A DNA stretch of 64,000 bases from Stenotrophomonas sp. WZN-1 (GCF_002192255.1 NZ_CP021768.1:310001-374000), one strand, 5' to 3'. Numbered from the stretch's first letter, positions 34,907 through 44,136 are shown. Made by a program: numbers and translations. Notes: generated from the letters alone by a model not told the origin.

Positions 34907-34965
34907 CGCGTTTCTGGGGCACGGTCTGGGGCAAGATGCAGGTTCTTCCTGCAGGAGCCCCCGGC

Positions 34966-35649
34966 ATGCGCGGTATCGACTTCAGTTCCTGGCAGGGCGT
35001 ACTGTCCACGTTGGCCGGCCTGGTCCTGATCACCCTGCTGGGCGTGGGCATCCGCCTGCTGGTGATGCAGACCCTGCAGCAGCGCCGCGAGCGCGAGAAC
35101 CGGCAGATCAACGAACGGCTGCGCACGCTGATGGCTGCCTACAAGACCCTGGGCGGTTCGTTCACCGGCGAGCTGGGCGTGGATCCCAGCCATCGCCGTG
35201 ACCTGCGCCAGCGCGAAGATGCCGAGGGCATCGCCGAGCCCCGCTCGGACCGTGCTCGCCGCATCCGCGATGCCGTCGAGGCCGCACTGTCGGACATCCT
35301 GCTGCTGGGCACCGACGAACAGGTGCGGCTGGCCGCGCGCGCGGCCAATGAACTGGCGCAGGGGCGAGCGGTACACATCCACGACCTGGTGGTCTCGCTG
35401 CGCGATTTCGTGCGCGAAGCGTTGGACCTCGCGCCGATCCCGGCCGACCTGCAGATTCCACCGCAGGGGCCGACCCGGCCCGGTGCCAGCGGCGGTGGCA
35501 AGGGCCGCAACGACGGCGATGCCAAGGGCGCCCGCAGTGGCGGCGGTGGCGGCGGAATGGGTGCCGGCATGGGCGGCATGGGCCTGGGTGCCGGCGCCGC
35601 ACTGGGCGCCGGCCATGCGTCTGCCAGCGATGAAACGGACGCGCGCTGA
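34966..35649 (+). CDS. membrane-anchored protein with glycine-rich tail
   Basis: 227 residues from the ATG at 34966 (GGAG at -14). One N-terminal membrane helix (VLSTLAGLVLITLLGVGIRLL) is followed by a cytosolic helical body (~25-165), rich in Arg/Glu, with ERLRTLMAAYKTLGG and DILLLGTDEQVRLAARAANELAQ. The last ~50 residues are Gly/Ala/Met-rich and likely disordered. No family was recognised. It is alone on its strand and convergent with DUF1428. Confidence 0.65.
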   Translation: MRGIDFSSWQGVLSTLAGLVLITLLGVGIRLLVMQTLQQRRERENRQINERLRTLMAAYKTLGGSFTGELGVDPSHRRDLRQREDAEGIAEPRSDRARRIRDAVEAALSDILLLGTDEQVRLAARAANELAQGRAVHIHDLVVSLRDFVREALDLAPIPADLQIPPQGPTRPGASGGGKGRNDGDAKGARSGGGGGGMGAGMGGMGLGAGAALGAGHASASDETDAR

Positions 35650-35664
35650 GCACGTCCGCCGGGT

Positions 35665-36024
35665 TCAGCGCGTCAGCTCGTAGAGCGGCACGAAGCCGCC
35701 GTAGATCATCCGCGCGCCGTCGAACGGCATCGGATTCTTCGCTGGATCAAACCGCGGGTCCTCCATCATCTTCTTCATGCCGGCGTCGCGGGTCGGCTTG
35801 TCCGGCCATTCGATCCAGGAAAACACCACCGTCTCATCCGGCGTGGCTTTTACCGCGCCGAAGAAATCGGTGGTCTTGCCGTGCGGCACGTCATCGCCCC
35901 AGCACTCGACCACGCGCAGCGCGCCGTACTCGATGAAAACGGGATCACCAGTGCGTGCGTGGGCGAGGAACTTCTCCTTGTTGGCGGTGGGCACCGCCAG
36001 GACGAAACCATCGATGTAGCTCAT
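35665..36024 (-). CDS. DUF1428 (YbaA-like) protein
   Basis: 119 residues. MSYIDGFVLAVPTANKEKF, EYGALRVVECWGDDVPHGK, VVFSWIEWPDK and a final GGFVPLYEL stretch match the DUF1428 / dimeric alpha-beta barrel family. Function unknown, often beside metabolic genes. Start at 36024 has the family N-terminus; the longer upstream frame does not. Confidence 0.88.
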   Translation of the reverse strand: MSYIDGFVLAVPTANKEKFLAHARTGDPVFIEYGALRVVECWGDDVPHGKTTDFFGAVKATPDETVVFSWIEWPDKPTRDAGMKKMMEDPRFDPAKNPMPFDGARMIYGGFVPLYELTR

Positions 36025-36115
36025 TGCCTGCCTCCGGATGGACCGTGCCACATGCACGGCCTTCAAGTACCCGACGAACCAGCGCGTCGGGGATCGACAT
36101 CCCGCGTGTGCCTGT

Positions 36116-38512
36116 TCAGCCCGGGCCACCCGGGAGCGGCGCCAGCATCGTCTCCGGCGGTTCCCGGCCGGCCAGGTGGCGCACGAAGTAGTCCCACATG
36201 CGGTGCGTGTAGGTGGCGTCGTTGCGGAACAGTTCGTGGTCCTGCCGGGCCAGATACAGCAGGTCGTAGCGGCGCTGGGCCGTGTTCAGGGCCGCAGCCA
36301 GTTGCAGGGTCAGTGCCGGCGGAGCGTTCTCGTCCAGTTCGCCGTAGACCAGCAGCAGATGCCCGCGCAGGTTGCCGGCCAGCGCTGCATTGTCGAGCCC
36401 GGCAAAGGGCACCGGCACGCCTCCGGCCATGGCCGTGGCCGGCAGCAGGCCCGCGAACAGCCGATCCATGCCGTGCAGCGCGCCGCCGTACATGCCCTGG
36501 AAGTTGTGGCTGCCAGCCGAAGCCACGCCCACCTTGTAGAACGCCGGGTAGCGCAGGAGAGCACGCGCCGCACTGTAGCCGCCGAACGAGTGCCCATAGA
36601 TACCCACCCGCTGCAGATCGATGCCCCGGTAGCGTTCGCCCAGCTGGCGCAGTGCAGCCACGTGGTCATCCAGCTGCACATCGGCTGCGTGCAGGAAGCT
36701 GCTGTCATGGAACGCCTTGTCGCGGCCGCCGGTGCCGCGCGCATCGATGCTGACCACCACGAAGCCCAGTTCGGCCAGGCTGGCGCGCGAGACGGGATTC
36801 AACGCCGATACGGCTTCGGCATAGGTAACCGGCGCATTGCTGATGAAGGCACCGCCGTACATCGCATCGATCACCGGGAAGCCGCCGTCATCGCGATAGT
36901 CGCGGGGCAGGTAGACGGTGGCGAAGATCGGCGTTCGCCCATCGGCGGCCAGCAGCCGTTCGCGCCGTGGTGGGCGCCAGCCGGCAGCAATGATCGCGCC
37001 GTCATCCGCTGTTTCCAGCACCATCACTTCACGGCCGTCATCGCTGGCCCGCAGCACGGTGCGTGGTGGCTGGTCGAGACGGGAAACGGTATCCACCAGA
37101 TAGCCACCGCCAGGCGACAGCGCCTGGGGAGCACGCCCGCCGAACAGCGCACCGGTGCCGGCATCGGCCAGATGGTCGCTGCCATCGGCGGCCAGTCGCT
37201 GCACCGGTCCGCCGCGCAGCGGAACCCGGTACAGGCCGCGCACGTAGGGATCGCCGTCCTCGACACCGCCGGCGCTGAAATACGCCCAGTCGTGCGCAGC
37301 GTCCACGCCCAGCAGGTCACGCACAGCCCAACGGCCACGCGTCAGCTGGCGCAGCACCTTGCCGTCGGACAGGCGCACCCGGTACAGATGGCCCCAGCCA
37401 TCGCGCTGCGAGAACCACACGGCCGTGTCCTGCCCGGGCAGGATGGCCACCGCTGGCCGGTTGTACGAATACACGTTGAGCTGCAGGCGGGTATCGCTGG
37501 CCTCCTCCAGCACGGTGCGCAGTGCACCGCTGCTGGCTTCGATCTCCACCAGGCGCAGGCGCCGTGGCGCGCCGAAGTGCGCGATCACGGCATACAGGCG
37601 GCCACCGTCCCAGCCCAGGATGCCGGCCTCGCTCAGGGTGTTCCAGCCTTCGGGCAGCGCGATGTCGTGCTGCCTGCCGCTGCGGGTATCGACCACATAC
37701 AGGCTGTCGCGTACCTGTTGTGCGTCGCCCAGCAGCCCCAGCTTCACCGTATGCACGCGTGGGCGCGCGCTGTTGGCCGGCGTGCTTTCCAGATAGGGGT
37801 AGTCCTGCAGCGCACGTTCGTCGTAGCGGATGCCGGCCACGTAGCGGCCGTCCGGTGACCAGCCGACCGCGAACGGCCGCGCCGGCATCCGGCCCTGGCG
37901 GCGTGGAATGCCACGCAGGGTGAAGTCCGGCAGTACGCCATAACCATGGCCGGGTTCACCGCCGGTGGTCAGCACTTGTGCTGCCGATCCGCGCGATTGC
38001 AGCCATAGATTCTGGTCGCGCACCTGCAGCCACGCATCGCCAGCGGGCGAAGGCAGCGCATCTGCCGGCGGCATTGCATCCTGCGACCGCACGCATTGCC
38101 AGCGTGGCCATTGGCAATCGATCGGCATCTCCCCGCTGAAACGCAGGCGCAGGCCATCGTCCGTCACCTGCACGCTGGCCAGGCGCAGGCGTGGCCCGCT
38201 GGCCCCGAAGGGCGCAACCGCAGTGTCCAGTGCGTCCGGTTCGAACAGGGTCTGGCGGGTGGTCTGTGCTGGATCGACCAGGACCACCTGGCGTCGGCCC
38301 TGCGCATCTTCGCGCTCGTACCAGAAGCGGCCATCGGCCAACCAGTTCGGCATGATCGAAGCATTGCGCAGTGCACCGCGCAGATGGCTGTCGTGCACGC
38401 GTTCGGCGCGCTGGTAGTCGGAGGGCTGCAGCGGCTGCGCCGATGCGATGGAAAACACGCCGGTGAAGGCCAGGATGGCGGCGTAGAACGGGAACCGCAG
38501 CGGGGCAGGCAC
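36116..38512 (-). CDS. S9 family serine peptidase (prolyl oligopeptidase type)
   Basis: 798 residues from GTG at 38512. The start matters: AGGAGG lies at about 38525-38530, so codons further upstream cannot be the start; a TTG at 38518 is an alternative. A signal peptide (LAFTGVFSIASAQ) targets it outward. A beta-propeller fills ~50-520 and the alpha/beta hydrolase domain follows, with the nucleophile in GIYGHSFGGYS, an Asp in VYGELDEN and the His in ARQDHELF. Similar to DPP-IV/acylaminoacyl peptidase members. Lies divergent from ax21. Confidence 0.87.
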   Translation of the reverse strand: MPAPLRFPFYAAILAFTGVFSIASAQPLQPSDYQRAERVHDSHLRGALRNASIMPNWLADGRFWYEREDAQGRRQVVLVDPAQTTRQTLFEPDALDTAVAPFGASGPRLRLASVQVTDDGLRLRFSGEMPIDCQWPRWQCVRSQDAMPPADALPSPAGDAWLQVRDQNLWLQSRGSAAQVLTTGGEPGHGYGVLPDFTLRGIPRRQGRMPARPFAVGWSPDGRYVAGIRYDERALQDYPYLESTPANSARPRVHTVKLGLLGDAQQVRDSLYVVDTRSGRQHDIALPEGWNTLSEAGILGWDGGRLYAVIAHFGAPRRLRLVEIEASSGALRTVLEEASDTRLQLNVYSYNRPAVAILPGQDTAVWFSQRDGWGHLYRVRLSDGKVLRQLTRGRWAVRDLLGVDAAHDWAYFSAGGVEDGDPYVRGLYRVPLRGGPVQRLAADGSDHLADAGTGALFGGRAPQALSPGGGYLVDTVSRLDQPPRTVLRASDDGREVMVLETADDGAIIAAGWRPPRRERLLAADGRTPIFATVYLPRDYRDDGGFPVIDAMYGGAFISNAPVTYAEAVSALNPVSRASLAELGFVVVSIDARGTGGRDKAFHDSSFLHAADVQLDDHVAALRQLGERYRGIDLQRVGIYGHSFGGYSAARALLRYPAFYKVGVASAGSHNFQGMYGGALHGMDRLFAGLLPATAMAGGVPVPFAGLDNAALAGNLRGHLLLVYGELDENAPPALTLQLAAALNTAQRRYDLLYLARQDHELFRNDATYTHRMWDYFVRHLAGREPPETMLAPLPGGPG

Positions 38513-38727
38513 GTGCAAGGCAACCTCCTGTTGCAATCGTCGACGGGTTCAACTGCACGCGCGCCACGCGCGTATGCCAGACGCAGCCTGAATCAAGGCA
38601 AAAAATTCAGCAATGCGAAGAGTGCTGTTTTCAGGGAGCGTTGTGGCGAATAACGGAGAATTTACATTCCCGATGCGATGGCGCCCTGGCGCTGCTGCAC
38701 ACCATAAGAAAGTAAAGGTGTACCCCC

Positions 38728-39300
38728 ATGAAGAATTCGCTGATTGCTCTGGCCCTGGCCGCTGCCCTGCCGTTCACCGCCTCGGCTGCTGAGAACCTGT
38801 CCTACAACTACGCCGAAGCCGACTACGCCAAGACCGACGTCGATGGCATCAAGGCGGATGGCTGGGGCGTGAAGGGTTCCTACGGCTTCCTGCCGAACTT
38901 CCACGCCTTCGGCGAATACAGCCGCCAGGAAATCGACCACACCAACCTGAAGGTTGACCAGTGGAAGATCGGTGCCGGCTACAACGTTGAGATCGCTCCG
39001 AGCACCGACTTCGTTGCCCGCGTTGCCTACCAGAAGTTCGACCCGAAGCACGGTCTGGACTTCAACGGCTACAGCGCCGAAGCCGGTATCCGCACTGCCT
39101 TCGGCGCCCACGCCGAGGTCTACGGCATGGTCGGCTACGAAGACTACGCCAAGAAGCACGGCGTCAATCCGGATGGCCAGTGGTACGGCCGCCTGGGTGG
39201 TCAGGTCAAGCTGAACCAGAACTGGGGCCTGAATGGCGAGCTGAAGATGAACCGCCACGGCGACAAGGAATACACCGTCGGCCCGCGTTTCAGCTGGTAA
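38728..39300 (+). CDS. ax21: Ax21 outer-membrane protein
   Basis: 190 residues. Signal peptide to ~20 (PFTASA), then AENLSYNYAEADYAK, which is the conserved N-terminus of Ax21. Alternating aromatic/charged strands with many Tyr and Gly fit an eight-stranded barrel, ending with a C-terminal FSW. Ax21 is abundant in Xanthomonas/Stenotrophomonas outer membranes and vesicles; early claims for it as an immune or quorum signal were withdrawn. Role still open. A strong hairpin follows. Confidence 0.93.
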   Translation: MKNSLIALALAAALPFTASAAENLSYNYAEADYAKTDVDGIKADGWGVKGSYGFLPNFHAFGEYSRQEIDHTNLKVDQWKIGAGYNVEIAPSTDFVARVAYQKFDPKHGLDFNGYSAEAGIRTAFGAHAEVYGMVGYEDYAKKHGVNPDGQWYGRLGGQVKLNQNWGLNGELKMNRHGDKEYTVGPRFSW

Positions 39301-39337
39301 TTGCTGCCCCGGCGCGATTCCGCGCTGGAGACGCTTC

Positions 39338-39365
39338 AACAGGCCCGGCATTTGCCGGGCCTGTT
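39338..39365 (+). terminator. hairpin after ax21
   Basis: A 13-bp perfect stem (AACAGGCCCGGCA and its complement) with a 2-nt loop, 37 bases past the stop. The tail is weak (GCGTTT). Confidence 0.75.
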
Positions 39366-39477
39366 GCGTTTGCGGCGTGGCAAACCGGAACGCTGTCTGA
39401 CTGCCCGGGTTGGCGGGCCGACCATTGCAAGGAATTGGATTCCGCCGCTGCGGGCACCGACCTACGGTGGATGCCCC

Positions 39478-40182
39478 ATGTTGCCTGGACAGGCCGCGAT
39501 GCCACCGACCCTCCCGCCCCTGCTGGCTGATCGGCCACGACGCCTCGCCCTGCTGGACCCGCACCCGGTGCTGCGTTTGGGGGTGGAAGTACTGCTGCGC
39601 CAGCACAGTGGCGTGCAGGTCCGGGTAAGCCTGTCCAGCGAGGCGCACCTGCTGCAGCTGCTGGAGCGCAGCCCGGCATGCGTGGACCTGCTGCTGATCG
39701 ATGCGCTGCCGATGGGCGACCTGGGCGATGGATTGGCCCTGTTGCGCGTGCTGTCGCAGCGCTGGCCGGCGCTGCCGGTGCTGGTGCTCTCGGCGCACTG
39801 CAATGCCAGCACGGTGGCCACCGCGATGCGTGCCGGTGCGCGCGGCTTCCTGTCCAAGTCGACGCCGCCGGACCTGTTGCTGCGTGCCATTGATGTGGTC
39901 GCCCGGGGAGGACGCTTCGTGCCACCGGAACTGCGCGCGGAACTGAACCTGCCGCGCACGCGTGCACGCAGAACGCCGACCCCGGCACTGGCGCCGCTGA
40001 GCCAGCGCGAACGGGAAGTACTCGGGCTGGTGCTGAAAGGGGTCAGCACCAGCGAAATGGCCCTGCGATCGGGGCGTTCGGCCAGCACGATCAGCTCGCA
40101 GAAAACCTCGGCCTACCGCAAGCTTGGCATCCGCGGAGACGGTGACCTGTTCCGCTTCCGCCACCTGCTGGAATGCGGATGA
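39478..40182 (+). CDS. orphan LuxR-type response regulator
   Basis: 234 residues from ATG 39478. A divergent receiver domain: LALLDPHPVL gives only one acidic pocket residue, and the phospho-acceptor is D75 in LLLIDALPMG; the conserved Lys lies in GFLSKSTPP. The C-terminal LuxR helix-turn-helix is normal (LSQREREVLGLVLKG, SASTISSQKTSAYRKLG). No kinase is linked. The ATG at 39499 is another possible start. Sits directly after ax21, so it might control envelope functions. Confidence 0.82.
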   Translation: MLPGQAAMPPTLPPLLADRPRRLALLDPHPVLRLGVEVLLRQHSGVQVRVSLSSEAHLLQLLERSPACVDLLLIDALPMGDLGDGLALLRVLSQRWPALPVLVLSAHCNASTVATAMRAGARGFLSKSTPPDLLLRAIDVVARGGRFVPPELRAELNLPRTRARRTPTPALAPLSQREREVLGLVLKGVSTSEMALRSGRSASTISSQKTSAYRKLGIRGDGDLFRFRHLLECG

Positions 40183-40188
40183 GCGGCG

Positions 40189-40578
40189 TTACTCGCCCTG
40201 GTACTGCTTTTCTTCCACCAGCGCCGAACCGGCCACGCGGTTGATCTCGTTCTTCACCTGCACGCGCTCGCCATTGGTGCCATAGACACCGCGTGCCAGC
40301 TGGATGAAGGCATCGTCGAACACCTGGGCCGCTTCCTTGTCGCGCAGCTGGTCCTGGATGTCCCACATGCGCTCGTTGATCGCCTTCAGCTGCTGCTTCA
40401 GCACGGCCAGCGCCGGCTGTGCCTGCAGCTGCTGCTGCAACAAGGGCAGCAGGCCGTCCAGCTCGGTGCGCACGTTGGCCAGCTTGGCGGCATCGTTGAT
40501 GCGCTCGGCCTTGATCTCGAGAATGGTGATCTTGTCGATCAGCTCGCCGATCGATACCGGGGTCAGGATGGCGTCCAC
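40189..40578 (-). CDS. DUF6165 family protein
   Basis: 129 residues from a GTG at 40578, with AGGAA upstream. It begins VDAILTPVSIGELIDKITILEIKAERI, followed by coiled, Gln/Leu-rich helices, which matches a short cytosolic helical family. No known function. The frame continues upstream but is chance sequence. Confidence 0.75.
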   Translation of the reverse strand: MDAILTPVSIGELIDKITILEIKAERINDAAKLANVRTELDGLLPLLQQQLQAQPALAVLKQQLKAINERMWDIQDQLRDKEAAQVFDDAFIQLARGVYGTNGERVQVKNEINRVAGSALVEEKQYQGE

Positions 40579-40756
40579 GCGGTTGGTTCCTGGAAACAAG
40601 GCGTCATGATACCGCGCCGCCGGCACATGGCCTCCTTCCACGGGATTTACGCCGAATTTGCGCCGCGGGCCGGGCCGCACCCTCGATCCGTTACGGCCAC
40701 GCACTGGACACTGCCATCCCGGCGGCCTGACCGCCTTCGACGAGGAACACAGTGCA

Positions 40757-41455
40757 GTGAACAGCAAGGGGATGATGGCGGCGGTGGTGGCCGCCCTGGC
40801 AGGGCTGCTTGGCATGGGCACCGCGCAGGCACAGGTGCAGGTCAGTGGCAGTGCTGCATTGACCAGCGATTACGTGTGGCGCGGCAGCTCGCAGAGCGAT
40901 GGCGACCCAGCGGTGCAGGCCGGCGCGAAGATCTCGATCCCGTCGGGCTGGAATGCCAGCGTCTGGGGGTCCAACGTTTCGTTCAAACCGGACAATGGCG
41001 CGCGCAGCGAGTTCGACCTGGTGGCGGGCTGGTCCGGCGCGCTGGCACCGGACTGGACGCTGGATGCCAACCTGACCCGCTACATGTATCCGGGTACCGG
41101 CCGCGCGCTGGACTGGACCGAGCTCAACACCACCGTGACCTGGAAGCAGCGTGCCTGGCTGCAGGTCGCGCATTCCAACGACGCACTGGCCGGCGGCCAT
41201 CGTGGCACCTACGCCCAGCTGGGCGTGCGCGTGCCGTTGCACGAACGCGTCCGCCTGGAAGCGGCGGTGGGCCAGTACTGGCTGGCCACCGCACAGGGCC
41301 CGGACTACCTGCATGGCCAGCTCAGTGCCATTGCCACGCTGGCTCCAGCATGGGAGCTGCGCGCCACCGTGCATGACACCGACAGCGCGGCCAAGCGCCT
41401 GTTCCCGGGCAACGCCGGCGGGCGCTGGGAGCTGGCGCTGCAGGGCAGCTTCTAG
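40757..41455 (+). CDS. TorF-like putative porin
   Basis: 232 residues from GTG at 40757 with GAGGAA at good distance; ATG at 40772 is an alternative. Signal peptide to ~25 (GMGTAQA), then a barrel starting VSGSAALTSDYVWRGSSQSDGDPA, the hallmark of the TorF/TIGR02001 proteins of unknown substrate. It ends in F, as expected for an outer-membrane barrel. Its stop overlaps the convergent MFS stop: both TAGs share CTAG. Confidence 0.85.
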   Translation: MNSKGMMAAVVAALAGLLGMGTAQAQVQVSGSAALTSDYVWRGSSQSDGDPAVQAGAKISIPSGWNASVWGSNVSFKPDNGARSEFDLVAGWSGALAPDWTLDANLTRYMYPGTGRALDWTELNTTVTWKQRAWLQVAHSNDALAGGHRGTYAQLGVRVPLHERVRLEAAVGQYWLATAQGPDYLHGQLSAIATLAPAWELRATVHDTDSAAKRLFPGNAGGRWELALQGSF

Positions 41456-42645
41456 TTCGACGATACCGCCTGGCGCGCACGCAGCGCGCCGGGCAGCCAC
41501 AGCAGCAGGGCCAGCACGGCTACTGCGGCACCGGCCGCGCAGACGCCGGTCCAGCCGAAGCGCTGGTAGATCTGTGCCGACAGCAGCGAGCCCAGCGAAC
41601 CGCCGATGAAGTAGCCAGTCATGTAGCCGGCATTGAGCCGGTTGCGTGCCGCAGGCTGCAGCGCGTAGATCAGGTTCTGGTTGCTGACGTGCAGCAGCTG
41701 TGCGGCCAGGTCCAGCACCACCACGCCAACCAGCAGCGCCAGCAGCGAGTGGGCCGACAGTCCCAGCGGCAGCCATGACAGCAGCAACAGCACCAGCGCG
41801 ATGGCGGTGGCACGACCGGTCTGGCCACGGTCGGACATGCGCCCGGCCAGGCCCGCAGCCAGCGTGCCGGCGGCACCGACCAGCCCGAACAGGCCAATGG
41901 TGGCATCGCTGTAGGCGTAGGGCGGCTGCGCCAGCAGAAACGCGAGCGGAGTCCAGAAGATCGCGAACATGGCGAAGCTGCAGGCACCCAGCAGGGTGCG
42001 CTGGCGCAGCACCGGCTCCTGCACGAACAGCACGCCGATCGAGCGCAGCAATGCGAAATAGCCGAGGCCGGCACTGTGATGGAATCGCGGCAGCCCGCGC
42101 TGCAATGCCAGTGCGGTCAGCACCAGGGTGCCGGCGGCGATCGCATACACGAGGCGCCAGTCGCCCAGGCTGGAAAGCAGGCCGGCCACGGTACGCGCCA
42201 GCAGGATGCCCAGCAGCAGGCCACTCATCAATGTGCCGACCACGCGGCCACGATGTTCCGGCGCGGCCAGCGTGGCGGCGAATGGCACCAGTACCTGCGC
42301 CACCACCGAAAACAGGCCGGTGATCGCGGTGCCCACCAGCAACCAGGCCAGCGACGGTGCGCACGCACTGATCACCAGGCCGCCAGCCGACAGCAGGCTC
42401 ATCACCACGATCAGGCGGCGGCGTTCGAAGAGGTCACCCAGCGGCACCAGCAGGATCAGTCCGGCGGCATAGCTCAGCTGCGCAGCGGTGACCACCATGC
42501 CGACCTGGCCGAACGGCACGCCGAAGGCATCTGCGATGGTGTGCAGCAGCGGTTGCGCATAGTAGTTGCTGGCCACGGCCACGCCGGTGGCGACCGACAT
42601 CAGCAGCACCTGCCAGCGGTGCAGAGGGGGAAGGGACGGGCTCAC
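41452..42645 (-). CDS. MFS transporter
   Basis: 397 residues from GTG 42645 (GGAA at -8); an ATG at 42693 is an alternative. Twelve membrane helices, MFS loop motif in PLGDLFERRRLIV and SDRGQTGRAT. Related to the YdhP/AraJ-like sugar or drug exporters, substrate unknown. It stands divergent to a LysR regulator, the typical arrangement in which the regulator controls the exporter. Confidence 0.85.
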   Translation of the reverse strand: MSPSLPPLHRWQVLLMSVATGVAVASNYYAQPLLHTIADAFGVPFGQVGMVVTAAQLSYAAGLILLVPLGDLFERRRLIVVMSLLSAGGLVISACAPSLAWLLVGTAITGLFSVVAQVLVPFAATLAAPEHRGRVVGTLMSGLLLGILLARTVAGLLSSLGDWRLVYAIAAGTLVLTALALQRGLPRFHHSAGLGYFALLRSIGVLFVQEPVLRQRTLLGACSFAMFAIFWTPLAFLLAQPPYAYSDATIGLFGLVGAAGTLAAGLAGRMSDRGQTGRATAIALVLLLLSWLPLGLSAHSLLALLVGVVVLDLAAQLLHVSNQNLIYALQPAARNRLNAGYMTGYFIGGSLGSLLSAQIYQRFGWTGVCAAGAAVAVLALLLWLPGALRARQAVSSN

Positions 42646-42722
42646 GCGGTGTTCCAGGAAGCGGGGTGCACAGTGTCCGCCTGCTGCGGTCATGATGGAA
42701 ATGAATCATCATCATCCCTGTC

Positions 42723-42737
42723 ATCTGAAAATGAGAT
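42723..42737. promoter_or_regulatory. LysR operator candidate (ATC-N9-GAT)
   Basis: Perfect ATC-N9-GAT / T-N11-A box between the divergent MFS and LysR genes, ending 6 bases before the LysR start codon. This is the classic LysR-type recognition layout, which supports autoregulation. Confidence 0.6.
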
Positions 42738-42743
42738 GGTTGC

Positions 42744-43631
42744 GTGAATCTCAAGCAGCTCGAATTCGCCGTGGCGCTGGCCGAAGAGGGCAATTTCACA
42801 CGTGCCGCTGAGCGCTGCCATGTGGTGCAGTCCGCGCTCAGTCACCAGATCGCCCATCTTGAGCAGGAACTGGGCACAACGCTGTTCGAGCGCCTGCCGC
42901 GCCAGGTGCGGGCCACCGCCGCCGGCGAGGCGCTGCTGGTGCACGCACGCCAGGTGCTGGCCAGCCTGCGCCATCTGCGCGCCGACGTGGCGGCCGTCAG
43001 TGGCGAGGTGCGCGGGTTGCTGGCCATCGGGCAGATCTCTTCGCTGACCGGCATCGACGTCGTGGCGATGCTGGCGGCCTTCCAGCAGGTGCACCCGCAG
43101 GTGGAGTTCCAGTTGCGGGTGGACAAGAGCGAGGACCTCATCGCGCAGGTGCAGTCACGTGCGCTGGACGTGGCGCTGGTCGGTCTGGCGCCGTCGGCAG
43201 CACTGGACGGGGTCTGTCACCGCATGCTGCAGGAGGAGGATCTGGTGGCGGTGCTGGCGCCATCGCACCCGCTGGCCGGGCGCGAACGGTTGCCCTTGAC
43301 CGCGCTGCAGGATGAAGCGCTGGTGGACTTCCCGCGTGGTACCGGTGCGCGCCGGCAGACCGACGATGCCTTCGCCGCCGCTGGCCTGCCGCATTCGGTG
43401 CGTTTCGAGGTCAACCTGATGGAACTGGTCGAGCGCTTCGTCCGCCATGGGCTGGCGGTTGGCATCGTGCCGGCGTTGATCGCCGAAGGTTTCCAGGGCG
43501 TGGTTCAGATTCCACTGGAGCCGACCCCGACCCGGCGCGTGCACCTGGTCTGGCAGCGGTTGCCGACACCGGCGGCGCGGGCGTTTGTCGAGGCCGTGCT
43601 CAGCCGCGCAGGCGCAGGCTCAGGCCCTTGA
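42744..43631 (+). CDS. LysR family regulator
   Basis: 295 residues from a GTG at 42744. Winged helix-turn-helix N-terminus (MNLKQLEFAVALAEEGNFTRAAERCHVVQSALSHQIAHLE) and periplasmic-binding-like effector domain. Likely controls the divergent MFS gene and itself through the box at 42723-42737. The 3' end overlaps the convergent DUF1456 gene by 32 bases. Confidence 0.9.
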   Translation: MNLKQLEFAVALAEEGNFTRAAERCHVVQSALSHQIAHLEQELGTTLFERLPRQVRATAAGEALLVHARQVLASLRHLRADVAAVSGEVRGLLAIGQISSLTGIDVVAMLAAFQQVHPQVEFQLRVDKSEDLIAQVQSRALDVALVGLAPSAALDGVCHRMLQEEDLVAVLAPSHPLAGRERLPLTALQDEALVDFPRGTGARRQTDDAFAAAGLPHSVRFEVNLMELVERFVRHGLAVGIVPALIAEGFQGVVQIPLEPTPTRRVHLVWQRLPTPAARAFVEAVLSRAGAGSGP

Positions 43632-44067
43632 GGAAGTTGCGCAGCATCTGGTCCAGGCAGCGCCGGTAGTTGGCGTGGCCGGGCTGGCGGAACAGCGCGC
43701 CGACTTCCGACTTGGACACGTTGAAGCCGGCGCTGGCGAAGATCTCCATCAGGTCCACGTCGCGCAGCTGGAAGGCCACGCGCAGCTTCTTCAGCACCAG
43801 GTTGTTGTCGATGCGGGTTTCCACCGCACGCTGCGGCTGGCTCTCGTCGCGACCGCGCAGGTGCACGATCAGGCCATCGAGGAAGTGGGCCAGCGCGCTG
43901 TCGTTCATCGCCTCGAAACCGGCTTCGTCCTCGCGGCGCAGCCAGGCCTTCACCTGTTCGGTATCCACGGCGAAGGCCGGGTCGGCCATCTGGCACAGGG
44001 TCACCACGTGCTGGTCACCCAGGTCCAGGGAGTAGCGCACGCTGCGCAGGACATCATTGTTGATCAT
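43600..44067 (-). CDS. DUF1456 (YehS-like) protein
   Basis: 155 residues. Starts MINNDVLRSVRYSLDL, the usual N-terminus; tandem helical halves contain DVLRSVRYSLD and NNLVLKKLRVAFQL, and a Gly-containing ALFRQPGHANYR stretch, as in YehS. No known job. Overlaps the LysR gene end to end. Confidence 0.88.
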   Translation of the reverse strand: MINNDVLRSVRYSLDLGDQHVVTLCQMADPAFAVDTEQVKAWLRREDEAGFEAMNDSALAHFLDGLIVHLRGRDESQPQRAVETRIDNNLVLKKLRVAFQLRDVDLMEIFASAGFNVSKSEVGALFRQPGHANYRRCLDQMLRNFLKGLSLRLRG

Positions 44068-44097
44068 GGCGCAATTGTACCGGTCACCCCGACGGGT

Positions 44098-44136
44098 GGG
44101 GTCAGATACCTTTGCGGAGCAGAGGGATCTGACCCC
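44098..44136. repeat. intergenic GGGGTCAGAT palindrome
   Basis: GGGGTCAGAT pairs with ATCTGACCCC around a central loop of 19 bases. A REP-like unit different from SMAG. Confidence 0.65.

Noticed and set aside
33835..35616. Very long open frames on the minus strand across the histone-like gene
   Set aside because: The repeated Lys/Ala codons (AAG, GCC) give frames free of stops when read on the other strand; products are low-complexity Leu/Gly or Ala/Phe/Thr runs with no family.
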